Assembly (NCBI RefSeq): GCF_014205055.1
Contig: NZ_JACHMS010000001.1
Span: 3,720,001 to 3,784,000, forward strand
DNA: 64,000 nt
From: Streptomyces luteogriseus
GTDB taxonomy: Bacteria > Actinomycetota > Actinomycetes > Streptomycetales > Streptomycetaceae
Reading direction: 5' to 3'
The position numbers and the translations under genes were made by a program. A model generated the notes under the pieces. It was not told the DNA's origin and did no database searches. It was given only the letters and a program-made list of their open reading frames with translations. Positions within the stretch are counted from its first letter, which is position 1. The number at the start of each line of letters is the position of its first letter. Below are positions 34,218 through 42,114 of the stretch, in pieces.

Positions 34218-34742
34218 TCAGGCCAGGGACAGCAGCATGATGACGTCGTCGCGGTCGTCCCCCGGTGCCACCCGGATCGCCCCGGGGATGCGCCCGACCT
34301 CCTTGTAGCCGCAGGACTCGTAGAACCGTTCAAGGCCGAGTCCGCCCCGGCAGGTCAGCCGGATCGCCTCGATGCCGTCCATGCGCCGGACCGCGTCGGC
34401 GGCGGCACCGAGCAGGTCCCGGCCGTAGCCCTTCCCCTGGTGCCGCGGGTGCACCATCACCGTGTACAGCCACAGCCAGTGCGTCATCAGATGGTGCGTG
34501 TTGTAGGTCAGGAACGCGGTCGCCGCGACCCGCCCCTCCTCGTCGTGCCCGACGAGCAGCTTGACCCGCCCCTCGGCCATCGACGCGAAGTGCTGCACCA
34601 GCGCGGGGCGGATCTCCTCGCGCGTCACCGGCGGCACGTACCCGACGGCTCCGCCGGCGTTGGAGACATCCGTCCACAGATCGAGCAGGCCGTCTCGCAG
34701 CTCGGGGGTGACGGCGGGGTCGAGCGTGAAGGTAAGGGGCAT
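34218..34742 (-). CDS. GNAT-family N-acetyltransferase
   Basis: A 174-residue GNAT enzyme. The acetyl-CoA pyrophosphate loop is HPRHQGKGYGRDLL (Q/RxxGxG/A form), preceded by the strand WLWLYTVMV and followed by FYESCGYKEVG near the C-terminus. Substrate unknown. The ATG at 34742 is 16 nt from the stop of the upstream UdgX-type gene on the same strand, so the two are probably cotranscribed. Confidence 0.88.
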   Translation of the reverse strand: MPLTFTLDPAVTPELRDGLLDLWTDVSNAGGAVGYVPPVTREEIRPALVQHFASMAEGRVKLLVGHDEEGRVAATAFLTYNTHHLMTHWLWLYTVMVHPRHQGKGYGRDLLGAAADAVRRMDGIEAIRLTCRGGLGLERFYESCGYKEVGRIPGAIRVAPGDDRDDVIMLLSLA

Positions 34743-34758
34743 GCGTGGATTCTAGCTA

Positions 34759-35409
34759 TTACGACAGCGTGTCCGCCGCCACTTTCAGGTCCGACACCAG
34801 CCCCCGGTACGCGGCCTCCCGGTCGTCGGACCGCAGCACGGACGACGGATGCACGGTCGGCACCAGCCGCTCGGGCCGCCCGTGGATCTCCTCCTCCAGC
34901 ACCGTCCCGCGCACCTGCGTGACCCGGAACGAGGACCCGAGCAGCGCCTTCCCGGCGGTGGCCCCCAGCACGACGATCAGTTCCGGCTCCACGACGGCGA
35001 GCTCCGCGGCCAGCCAGGGCCCGCACGCGGTCATCTCCCGCAGGGTCGGCGCCTTGTGGATCCGCCGCTTCCGTGGCTCGGCCTGCGTGAACTTGAAGTG
35101 CTTCACGGCGTTGGTGACATAGGCCTCGGACGGATCGATCCCGGCCTCCGCCAGGGCCCGGTCCAGCAGCTTCCCGGCGGGCCCGACGAACGGCTTCCCC
35201 TGCCGGTCCTCCTGATCCCCGGGCTGCTCCCCCACGAGCATGACCCGGGCGTCCGCGCCCCCGGCCCCGAACACGGTCTGCGTGGCGTCCCGGTGCAAGG
35301 GACACCCCCGACACTCGCCGGCGGCCCGCCGCAGAGCGGCAAGCCCACCGCGCTCAGGAACGAAGGGTTCAGCGGTATAGGCGTCCTCGGACGCCCCGGC
35401 TCTGATCAT
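34759..35409 (-). CDS. udgX: UdgX-type uracil-DNA glycosylase
   Basis: A 216-residue family-4-like uracil-DNA glycosylase. GEQPGDQED and FVGPAGKLLD form the active-site and Fe-S region, four Cys are placed as in iron-sulfur UDGs (CRGCPLH near the N-terminus plus a central Cys), and HPSSVLR is the C-terminal motif. The KRRIH loop (EPRKRRIHKAP) is the hallmark of UdgX, in which this His forms a covalent bond to the abasic site after uracil removal. ATG 35409 has CGGAGGGC upstream. It lies between mqnE and a GNAT gene, with a dispersed repeat before it. Confidence 0.88.
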   Translation of the reverse strand: MIRAGASEDAYTAEPFVPERGGLAALRRAAGECRGCPLHRDATQTVFGAGGADARVMLVGEQPGDQEDRQGKPFVGPAGKLLDRALAEAGIDPSEAYVTNAVKHFKFTQAEPRKRRIHKAPTLREMTACGPWLAAELAVVEPELIVVLGATAGKALLGSSFRVTQVRGTVLEEEIHGRPERLVPTVHPSSVLRSDDREAAYRGLVSDLKVAADTLS

Positions 35410-35429
35410 GCCCTCCGGGTACCCCACCC

Positions 35430-35470
35430 AGGGGCGCGGGGAACTGCGCGACCAGCCCCCACGCACCCGC
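35430..35470. repeat. Streptomyces-type intergenic dispersed repeat
   Basis: The block beginning GGGGCGCGGGGAACTGCGCG (35431-35450) and continuing GACCAGCCCCCA contains complementary GGGGC/GCCCC ends and inner GCGCGG/CTGCGCG pairing. I recall near-identical sequences in many streptomycete intergenic gaps, usually after genes. Here it sits between the mqnE stop and the udgX start and may act as a transcription terminator or be a mobile palindromic element. Confidence 0.6.
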
Positions 35471-35482
35471 ACCCGAAGGCGA

Positions 35483-36646
35483 TCAAACCCTCATGGGCTG
35501 CGGCGACTCACGCCGCTCCGGGTCAGGACCCGGATACTCCCGAAGGATCTCGTACCGGGTGTTCCGCTCCACGGGCCGGAACCCGGCATCACGAATGAGG
35601 TCGAGCAGATCCTCACGCGTCAGCTTGTTCGGCGTCCCGTAGTTGTCCGCGTCGTGGGTGATCTTGTACTCGACGACCGACCCGTCCATGTCATCCGCAC
35701 CGTGCTGCAACGCGAGCTGCGCCGTCTGCACCCCGTGCATGACCCAGAACACCTTCACATGCGGCACGTTGTCGAACAGCAGTCGCGACACCGCGAAGGT
35801 CTTCAGCGCCTCCGCCCCCGTCGCCATCTGCGTCCGCGCCTGGAGGCGGTTGCGGACCTTGCCGTCCTTCATGTCGACGAAGTCGTGCTGGTACCGCAGC
35901 GGGATGAAGACCTGGAAGCCGCCGGTCTCGTCCTGCAGCTCACGCAGCCGCAGCACGTGGTCCACCCGGTGCCGCGGCTCCTCGATGTGGCCGTAGAGCA
36001 TGGTGGCCGGGGTCTTCAGACCCTTCTCGTGCGCGAGCCGGTGGATCCGGGACCAGTCCTCCCAGTGGGTCCGGTGGTCCACGATGTGCTGCCGGACCTC
36101 CCAGTCGAAGATCTCGGCGCCACCACCGGTGAGGGACTCGAGACCGGCGTCGATGAGCTCGTCGAGGATCTCCGACGCGCTCATCCCCGAGATCGTCTCG
36201 AAGTGGTGGATCTCCGTGGCCGTGAACGCCTTCAGCGAGACGTCCGGCAGCGCGGCCTTCAGCTCCCGCAGGGACCGCGGGTAGTACCGCCACGGCAGGT
36301 TCGGGTGCAGCCCGTTGACGATGTGCAGCTCGGTGAGGTTCTCCGACTCCATCGCCTTCGCGAGCTTGACGGCCTCCTCGATGCGCATCGTGTACGCGTC
36401 CTTCTCCCCCGGCTTGCGCTGGAAGGAGCAGTACGCGCAGGAGGCCGTGCACACGTTCGTCATGTTGAGGTGCCGGTTGACGTTGAAGTGCACGACGTCG
36501 CCGTTCTTGCGCGTCCGCACCTCGTGCGCCAGTCCGCCGAGCCAGGCCAGGTCGTCCGACTCGTACAGCGCGATGCCGTCCTCACGGGTCAGGCGGACGC
36601 CCGTCCTGACCTTCTCCTCCAGCTCGCGCTTGAGCCCGAGATCCAT
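35483..36646 (-). CDS. mqnE: Aminofutalosine synthase MqnE (radical SAM)
   Basis: A 387-residue radical SAM enzyme that adds the adenosyl radical to 3-enolpyruvylbenzoate to form aminodeoxyfutalosine. The cluster-binding CTASCAYC (CxxxCxxC) follows FNVNRHLNMTNV. The TGGGAEIF and KTPATMLYGHIEE blocks are family features. ATG 36646 is chosen over GTG 36652 since AAAGG would be too close to the latter. It works after MqnA (19472-20320) and before the prenylation/decarboxylation enzymes encoded to the right. The Lrp gene lies 38 nt upstream. Confidence 0.95.
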   Translation of the reverse strand: MDLGLKRELEEKVRTGVRLTREDGIALYESDDLAWLGGLAHEVRTRKNGDVVHFNVNRHLNMTNVCTASCAYCSFQRKPGEKDAYTMRIEEAVKLAKAMESENLTELHIVNGLHPNLPWRYYPRSLRELKAALPDVSLKAFTATEIHHFETISGMSASEILDELIDAGLESLTGGGAEIFDWEVRQHIVDHRTHWEDWSRIHRLAHEKGLKTPATMLYGHIEEPRHRVDHVLRLRELQDETGGFQVFIPLRYQHDFVDMKDGKVRNRLQARTQMATGAEALKTFAVSRLLFDNVPHVKVFWVMHGVQTAQLALQHGADDMDGSVVEYKITHDADNYGTPNKLTREDLLDLIRDAGFRPVERNTRYEILREYPGPDPERRESPQPMRV

Positions 36647-36684
36647 GCCCACACCTTTCTACGACGACGTCCCTTACCGTACGG

Positions 36685-37140
36685 CTACTCCTCTTCGGGC
36701 AGTTCCCCGACCCGGTTCTCCCACTTCGTGGAGAGCACGATCGTCGTACGCGTCCGGGAGACCCCCTTCGTGCCGCTGAGCCGCCGGATCATCTTCTCCA
36801 GGCCGTCCACGTCTGCGGCGCGCACCTTGAGCATGTACGAGTCCTCGCCGGCGATGAACCAGCAGTCCTCGATCTCCGAGAGGTCCTTCAGCCGCTGCGC
36901 CACGTCCTCGTGGTCGGTGGCGTCGGAGAGCGAGATGCCGACCAGGGCGGTGACGCCGAGGCCGAGCGAGGCGGCGTCGACGGTGGCCCGGTAGCCGGTG
37001 ATGACTCCGGCCGCCTCCAGCCGGTTGATACGGTCGGTGACACTGGGTCCCGACAGTCCGACGAGGCGTCCCAGCTCCGCGTAGGAGGCCCGGCCGTTCT
37101 CCCTCAGGGCCTGGATGAGCTGCCTGTCCACCGCGTCCAT
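36685..37140 (-). CDS. Lrp/AsnC-family regulator
   Basis: A 151-residue feast/famine regulator: helix-turn-helix at about 5-50 (MDAVDRQLIQALRENGRASYAELGRLVGLSGPSV), then the RAM ligand domain ending in STKWENR. It binds amino acids or small effectors and forms octamers. It is sandwiched between ubiX/mqnM (37198) and mqnE (36646) on the same strand, so it may be in the menaquinone operon and could control it. Confidence 0.93.
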   Translation of the reverse strand: MDAVDRQLIQALRENGRASYAELGRLVGLSGPSVTDRINRLEAAGVITGYRATVDAASLGLGVTALVGISLSDATDHEDVAQRLKDLSEIEDCWFIAGEDSYMLKVRAADVDGLEKMIRRLSGTKGVSRTRTTIVLSTKWENRVGELPEEE

Positions 37141-37197
37141 TGCGATCGAAGCCTTCCGCTGAAGTTGTAGTTGAGTCCGATGGGGTTCGGGTGCTGC

Positions 37198-37860
37198 TCA
37201 GCCGTCGCGGTGTGCACCGCCGCCGAGTTCACCTTGCCAACGGCGGTAGAGCCGGTGCGGTACGCCCGCCGCGTCGAGGACGCGTCCGGCGACGAAGTCC
37301 ACCAGGTCCTGGATGTGCGTCGCGCCCGCGTAGAAGGCGGGTGAGGCGGGCACGACCGTCGCGCCCGCGTCGTCGAGGGTGACCAGGTGCCGCAGGGTCT
37401 GGCCGTTCAGCGGGGTCTCGCGCACGGCCACGATCAGCTTGCGGTCCTCTTTGAGGGTCACGCTCGCCGCCCGTTGCAGCAGGTCCTTCGACAGCCCGAG
37501 CGCGACCCCCGCCACGCTCGCCGTCGAGGCGGGCACGATGAGCATGCCCTTGGTGGGGTACGACCCCGAGGAGGGCCCGGCGGCCAGGTCCCCGGCGCTC
37601 CAGTGCCGTACGGCGTCGATGTCCACGGCGAAGGTGTCCGGCTTGCCGTCGGCGCCCCGGGACAGCCATTCCCGCAGGTCGGCCTGCCAGTGGGCGTCCC
37701 TGAAGGAGATCCCGGTCTCGTCCAGCAGGGTGAGCCGGGAGGCCCGGGACACCACGAGATCGACGCTCTCACCGGCGTCGAGAAGAGCCCGCAGCACGGC
37801 AGCGGCATACGGGGTGCCGGAGGCCCCGGACACCCCTACGATCCAAGGCGTACGCGGCAT
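37198..37860 (-). CDS. mqnM: Flavin prenyltransferase, UbiX/MqnM-like
   Basis: A 220-residue flavoprotein of the UbiX family, which makes the prenylated FMN cofactor needed by UbiD decarboxylases. GVSGASGTPYAA is the FMN loop, VVSRAS follows, then YPTKGMLIVPAST, KEDRKLIVAVRETPLN and SPAFYAGATH, which are hallmarks. ATG 37860 is used; a GTG eight codons earlier is possible. The UbiD partner (mqnL) is 2 kb away, so both serve the decarboxylation step of futalosine menaquinone synthesis. Confidence 0.93.
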   Translation of the reverse strand: MPRTPWIVGVSGASGTPYAAAVLRALLDAGESVDLVVSRASRLTLLDETGISFRDAHWQADLREWLSRGADGKPDTFAVDIDAVRHWSAGDLAAGPSSGSYPTKGMLIVPASTASVAGVALGLSKDLLQRAASVTLKEDRKLIVAVRETPLNGQTLRHLVTLDDAGATVVPASPAFYAGATHIQDLVDFVAGRVLDAAGVPHRLYRRWQGELGGGAHRDG

Positions 37861-37975
37861 CTCGCCTGGCTTGACTGGGTTCACAACACCGAGCCTATCC
37901 GGCGTCGCAGGGTGGGAACCGGCCAAGGGGTGCGGGCCGTTGCACGGAGGGGACGAGCGAGCACTGGGGGTCGCC

Positions 37976-38584
37976 ATGTCGGATCCGCAAGCCAGGTGGT
38001 CGCAGGGCGACCGTGCGCTGGCCGCGGGCAAGCTGATGCTGGCCTGGGTGGCGCTGCTGTGGCTGCTGGAAGTGGTGGACGTGGCCACGGGCCATGCGCT
38101 GGACGGCTTCGGTGTCACCCCGCGCGACCCCTCCGAGCTGGTCGATGTCGTCCCCTCGTCCTTCATCCACTTCGGCTTCGCCCATCTGGCGGCGAACACC
38201 GTGCCGCTGCTGGTCCTCGGATTCCTCGCCGCGCTCGCGGGGGTGCGCCGGTTCCTGCTCGTCTGCGCGCTGATCATCGTCGTGGACGGCCTGGGCGTCT
38301 GGCTCATCGCCCCGGCCCACACCAACACCGCGGGCGCCTCCGGCGTGATCTTCGGCCTGTTCGGCTTCCTCCTGGTCACCGGTTTCGTCGAGCGCCGCCC
38401 CCTGGGCGTCCTGGCGGGCGTCCTGGTCGCCGCGGTCTGGGGCGGCTCGATCCTGGCGGGCCTGGCCCCGACCCAGGCGGGCGTCAGCTGGCAGGGCCAT
38501 CTGCTGGGCCTGCTCGCGGGCGTGGCGGCGGCGTTCCTGTTCCGCCGCCGCCCGGAGCCGAGCCGCGCGCTCGGCGCTCCGTGA
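37976..38584 (+). CDS. Rhomboid-family intramembrane serine protease
   Basis: A 202-residue six-helix protein. The catalytic Ser lies in NTAGASGVIFGL (GxSG) and the catalytic His in QGHLLGLLAG; HFGFAHLAANT gives the conserved His/Asn of helix two. It would cleave membrane proteins inside the bilayer. ATG 37976 has GGGGG upstream. It is divergent from ubiX/mqnM and its TGA abuts the mqnP stop on the other strand with no gap. Confidence 0.88.
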   Translation: MSDPQARWSQGDRALAAGKLMLAWVALLWLLEVVDVATGHALDGFGVTPRDPSELVDVVPSSFIHFGFAHLAANTVPLLVLGFLAALAGVRRFLLVCALIIVVDGLGVWLIAPAHTNTAGASGVIFGLFGFLLVTGFVERRPLGVLAGVLVAAVWGGSILAGLAPTQAGVSWQGHLLGLLAGVAAAFLFRRRPEPSRALGAP

Positions 38585-39487
38585 TCAGACGGTCAGACCC
38601 CGCACCAGCAGATCGAGCAGCGCGCACACGAACAGCGCGATCCCGATGAAGCCGTTGACGCTGAAGAAGGCGCGGTTCACGCGGGACAGGTCGTGGGGGC
38701 GGACGATCGAGTGCTCGTAGAGGAACGCGGCGGCGACGATCAGCAGGCCCAGCCAGAAGAAGGCGCCGGCGCCGGTGGCCAGGGCGTACCAGATGAACAG
38801 GACCGTCGTCAGGGCGTGGCAGACCCGCGCGCCCCAGATCGCCGACGGGATGCCGAAGCGCGCCGGGACGGACATGACGCCGATCTCGCGGTCGGTCTCC
38901 ACGTCCTGACAGGCGTAGATCAGGTCGAAGCCTCCGATCCAGATGCCCACGGCGAGGCCGAGGATCACCGCGTCCCAGGACCACTCCCCCGAGATCGCCA
39001 GCCAGCCGCCGACCGGGCCCATCGCCTGGGCGAGACCGAGGATGGCCTGCGGGAAGTTCGTGAACCGCTTGCCGTAGGGGTAGACCACCATCGGGATCAC
39101 CGCGATGGGGGCCAGTGCCAGGCACAGCGGGTTCAGCAGGGCCGCCGCGCCGAGGAACACGGCCAGGGCGATCAGCGCACCCGTCCAGGCGTGCTTCACC
39201 GACATCGCGCCCGTCACCAGTTCGCGCTGCGCCGTGCGCGGGTTACGGGCGTCGATCTCCCGGTCGATGATCCGGTTGACGGCCATCGCGAAGGTGCGCA
39301 GGCCCACCATGCAGACGGTGACCAGCAGCAGCCGGCCCCAGTGGATGTTCTTGTCCCACTGGAACATCGCGGTGAGCGCGGCGATGTAGGCGAAGGGCAG
39401 CGCGAAGACCGAGTGCTCGATCATCACCAGCCGGAGGAAGGCCTTGGTGCGTCCCGGCTGCGGGATCGCGGCGGAAGCGGAACTCAC
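38585..39487 (-). CDS. mqnP: UbiA-family prenyltransferase MqnP
   Basis: A 300-residue, multi-helix membrane enzyme that attaches the polyprenyl tail to the naphthoate precursor. The Mg-diphosphate motifs are NRIIDREID (first Asp-rich) and DVETDREIG (second). Eight or nine hydrophobic helices are visible. The GTG start at 39487 overlaps the UbiD-like stop by 4 nt (GTGA), implying translational coupling with mqnL and a shared complex or pathway. Confidence 0.93.
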   Translation of the reverse strand: MSSASAAIPQPGRTKAFLRLVMIEHSVFALPFAYIAALTAMFQWDKNIHWGRLLLVTVCMVGLRTFAMAVNRIIDREIDARNPRTAQRELVTGAMSVKHAWTGALIALAVFLGAAALLNPLCLALAPIAVIPMVVYPYGKRFTNFPQAILGLAQAMGPVGGWLAISGEWSWDAVILGLAVGIWIGGFDLIYACQDVETDREIGVMSVPARFGIPSAIWGARVCHALTTVLFIWYALATGAGAFFWLGLLIVAAAFLYEHSIVRPHDLSRVNRAFFSVNGFIGIALFVCALLDLLVRGLTV

Positions 39488-40935
39488 AGCCCGTACTCCT
39501 TCCAGCGGCGGTCGACCTTCGCCGCCGTCTCGGGATCGGACTCGACCATGTCGGGCCAGCCGCCGTCGCGGGTGTAGCCCTCCTCGGGCCACTTCTTCGT
39601 CGCGTCGATACCGGCCTTGCCGCCCCAGAACTGCTGGTAGGAGGCGTGGTCGAGGTGGTCGACGGGGCCCTCGACGATCGACAGGTCACGGGCGTAGTCC
39701 GTGTTGCCCAGCGCCCGCCAGGCGACCTCGTGCAGATCGTGCACGTCACAGTCGGAGTCGACGACCACGATCAGTTTGGTCAGCGACATCATGTGGGCGC
39801 CCCAGATCGCGTGCATGACCTTCTGCGCGTGCTTGGGGTACTTCTTGTCGATCGAGACGATCGCGCAGTTGTGGAAGCCGCCCGCCTCCGGCAGGTGGTA
39901 GTCCACGATGTCCGGCACGATGATCTTCAGCAGCGGCAGGAAGAAGCGTTCCGTCGCCCGGCCCAGCGGCCCGTCCTCCGTCGGCGGGCGGCCCACGACG
40001 ATCGACTGGAGCAGCGGCCGCTTCCGCATCGTCACGCAGTCGATCGTCAGCGCGGGGAAGGGCTCCTGCGGCGTGTAGAAGCCGGTGTGGTCGCCGAACG
40101 GCCCCTCGGGCAGCATCTCGCCCGGCTCCAGCCAGCCCTCGATCACGACCTCGGCCTGCGCCGGCACCTGGAGCGGCACGGTCTTGCAGTCGACCATCTC
40201 GATCCGCTTGCCCGCGAGGAACCCGGCGAACAGGTACTCGTCGATGTCCCCGGGCAGCGGCGCGGTGGAGGCGTACGTGACGGCGGGCGGGCACCCGAAG
40301 GCGATGGCGACGGGCAGCCGCTCCCCGCGCCTGGCCGCCACCTGGTAGTGGTTCCGGCTGTCCTTGTGGATCTGCCAGTGCATGCCGATGGTGCGCTTGT
40401 CGTGGCGCTGGAGGCGGTACAGCCCGAGGTTGCGGACGCCGCTCTCCGGGTCCTTGGTGTGGGTCAGCCCCAGGTTGAAGAACGACCCGCCGTCCTTCGG
40501 CCAGGTGAAGAGGGCCGGGAGCTGGTCCAGGTCGACGTCGTCCCCGGTCAGGACGACCTCCTGCACGGGGCCGTCCTTCACCTTCTTCGGCGGCACGTGC
40601 GTCATCGCGCCGAGCTTGCCGAAGGCCTCGCGCACGCCGACGAAGCCGTGCGGCAGCTCGGGCTTCAGCAGCCCGCCGATCCGCTCGGAGATCTCCGCGT
40701 ACGACTTCAGGCCCAGGGCCTTCAGCAGCCGGCGGTCCGTGCCGAACACGTTCATCGCCAGCGGCATGCTCGAACCGCGCACGTTCTCGAAGAGCAGGGC
40801 GGGGCCGCCGGACTTCTGCACCCGGTCGACGATCTCCCCGACCTCCAGATACGGGTCCACCTCGGCCTTGATGCGCTTGAGGTCGCCCTCGCGCTCCAGC
40901 GCCCTGAGCAGGGAGCGAAGATCGTCGTAAGCCAT
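39484..40935 (-). CDS. mqnL: UbiD-family decarboxylase MqnL
   Basis: A 483-residue prenyl-FMN-dependent decarboxylase. It has the start MAYDDLRSLLRALEREGDL, the central GCPPAVTYASTAPLP, EGPFGDHTGFYTP with the catalytic acidic residues, and DSDCDVHDLHEVAWRALGN at the C-terminus. It removes the carboxyl group from the prenylated 1,4-dihydroxy-6-naphthoate in the futalosine route. ATG 40935 begins at the usual place. Its stop overlaps mqnP. Divergent from the PLDc_N-like small gene at 41002, only 66 bp away. Confidence 0.94.
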   Translation of the reverse strand: MAYDDLRSLLRALEREGDLKRIKAEVDPYLEVGEIVDRVQKSGGPALLFENVRGSSMPLAMNVFGTDRRLLKALGLKSYAEISERIGGLLKPELPHGFVGVREAFGKLGAMTHVPPKKVKDGPVQEVVLTGDDVDLDQLPALFTWPKDGGSFFNLGLTHTKDPESGVRNLGLYRLQRHDKRTIGMHWQIHKDSRNHYQVAARRGERLPVAIAFGCPPAVTYASTAPLPGDIDEYLFAGFLAGKRIEMVDCKTVPLQVPAQAEVVIEGWLEPGEMLPEGPFGDHTGFYTPQEPFPALTIDCVTMRKRPLLQSIVVGRPPTEDGPLGRATERFFLPLLKIIVPDIVDYHLPEAGGFHNCAIVSIDKKYPKHAQKVMHAIWGAHMMSLTKLIVVVDSDCDVHDLHEVAWRALGNTDYARDLSIVEGPVDHLDHASYQQFWGGKAGIDATKKWPEEGYTRDGGWPDMVESDPETAAKVDRRWKEYGL

Positions 40936-41001
40936 GGGGTCCAGTATCCCCGAGCCGCTACCCTGGCCTGGAACCACCCACCGCTTTCGCTGAGAGGCCG
41001 C

Positions 41002-41337
41002 ATGCTCCGGGTACTGATGTTCCTCGTGCCGCTGGCGCTCAGCGTGTACGCCTTCATCGACTGCATCAGCACGAAGGACGACGAGATCCGCCACATGCCC
41101 AAGCCGCTGTGGGCGATCCTCGTGCTGCTGTTTCCGCTCGTCGGGTCGATCTCCTGGCTGATCGCCGGTAAGAAGCGCAGCCCCGCCGCCGACGGCTGGT
41201 CCGGGGCCCGCGGCGGCCGCTCCCGGCAGTGGGTGGCTCCCGACGACAATCCCGACTTCCTGAAGTCGCTCGACAAGGACAAAGACGCGGACCCGGATCC
41301 GGACCCGGATCCCGACGAGCGCAGGCGCGAGGAGTAA
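41002..41337 (+). CDS. Small membrane protein, PLDc_N-like
   Basis: A 111-residue protein from ATG 41002. Two hydrophobic segments (about 1-20 and 33-54) with IDCISTKDDEIRHMPKPLWAI between them match the PLDc_N (phospholipase D nuclease N-terminal) two-helix family, here without any nuclease domain. The tail is hydrophilic and ends with a run of alternating Asp-Pro from a short GGATCC-like DNA repeat (41287-41315). Unknown function. Confidence 0.75.
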   Translation: MLRVLMFLVPLALSVYAFIDCISTKDDEIRHMPKPLWAILVLLFPLVGSISWLIAGKKRSPAADGWSGARGGRSRQWVAPDDNPDFLKSLDKDKDADPDPDPDPDERRREE

Positions 41338-41400
41338 TGCCTGTGCGGCTGCCGATCTATTGAGTCGACATCCGCTCGGAGCTGCGCGAAGCTCCTCGCG

Positions 41401-41916
41401 ATGACTCAACGAACCGATACACCTTCCGCGTGGGACGAGCGTACGCAGCTGGTCACCTTTCTGGACTATGCCCGTGACACCGCGCTGGCCAAGTGCGAGG
41501 GCGTGTCAGCCGAAGACGCCCGCAAGGCGCCGCTCCCGAATTCGCCGCTGATGACGTTGTGCGGGCTGATCAGCCATCTGCGCTGGGTCGAGTACTACTG
41601 GTTCCAGGTGATGTTCCTGGGCGAGGAGGCCGCCGGGCCGCTCACGGAGGCGACCGACGATGATCCCGACCCCGAGATGCGGACCGCGGTCGACATCCCG
41701 TTGCCCCGGCTTCTCGCCGAGTACCAGGAGCAGAACGCCCGTTCCCGCCGCCTGGTGTCCGAGCACGACCTGAACGCAACGGCCAAGCGCCCCATCGGCG
41801 ACGGCCGCCATGTCGATCTCCGCTGGGTGATCCTCCACCTGATCGAGGAGACGTCCCGCCACAACGGCCACCTCGACGTCGTGCGTGAACTCGTCGACGG
41901 GCGGACCGGCGTCTGA
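41401..41916 (+). CDS. DinB-like four-helix protein (DUF664)
   Basis: A 171-residue protein of the DinB/YfiT metal-binding bundle. The His triad positions are SHLRWVE, and HxxxH in EETSRHNGHLD near residues 150-160, as expected for a DUF664 protein that may act as a thiol-dependent enzyme (mycothiol-type) or metal protein. ATG 41401 has no ribosome binding site; instead GGAGCT GCGCGA AGCTCC forms a small hairpin just before it (41378-41395). Convergent with DUF397. Confidence 0.85.
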   Translation: MTQRTDTPSAWDERTQLVTFLDYARDTALAKCEGVSAEDARKAPLPNSPLMTLCGLISHLRWVEYYWFQVMFLGEEAAGPLTEATDDDPDPEMRTAVDIPLPRLLAEYQEQNARSRRLVSEHDLNATAKRPIGDGRHVDLRWVILHLIEETSRHNGHLDVVRELVDGRTGV

Positions 41917-41925
41917 GACCCTCGC

Positions 41926-42114
41926 TCAGAGGGCGGCGGTGAACGCCGCCCAGGCGGACCGGCTGACGACCAGGACCGGTCCGTCAGGGTTCTTGCTGTC
42001 GCGGACGGGGACGGTTTCGGGGAAATCGGGGGCTATTTCTATGCAGTTGCCAGCGTCGTTGCCGCTGTAGCTGCTTTTGATCCAGGAGATTGCGCCGTGG
42101 TCGCGACTGTTCAT
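41926..42114 (-). CDS. DUF397 protein, partner of XRE regulator
   Basis: A 62-residue protein with the DUF397 pattern: W-x-KSSYSGNDAGNCIEIA, VRDSKNPDGPVLVVS and WAAFTAAL. Start ATG 42114 is likely (GTG/ATG at 42126 is less well placed). DUF397 genes almost always follow an XRE gene, as here, and have been linked to toxin-antitoxin-like or developmental control (BldB/WhiJ-type systems). Its 5' part lies wholly within the XRE gene in another frame. Confidence 0.9.
   Translation of the reverse strand: MNSRDHGAISWIKSSYSGNDAGNCIEIAPDFPETVPVRDSKNPDGPVLVVSRSAWAAFTAAL

Noticed and set aside
36000..40900. Possible tRNA or small RNA genes in menaquinone region gaps
   Set aside because: The gaps are 40-120 bp and no cloverleaf or conserved CCA-ended fold is visible by eye.
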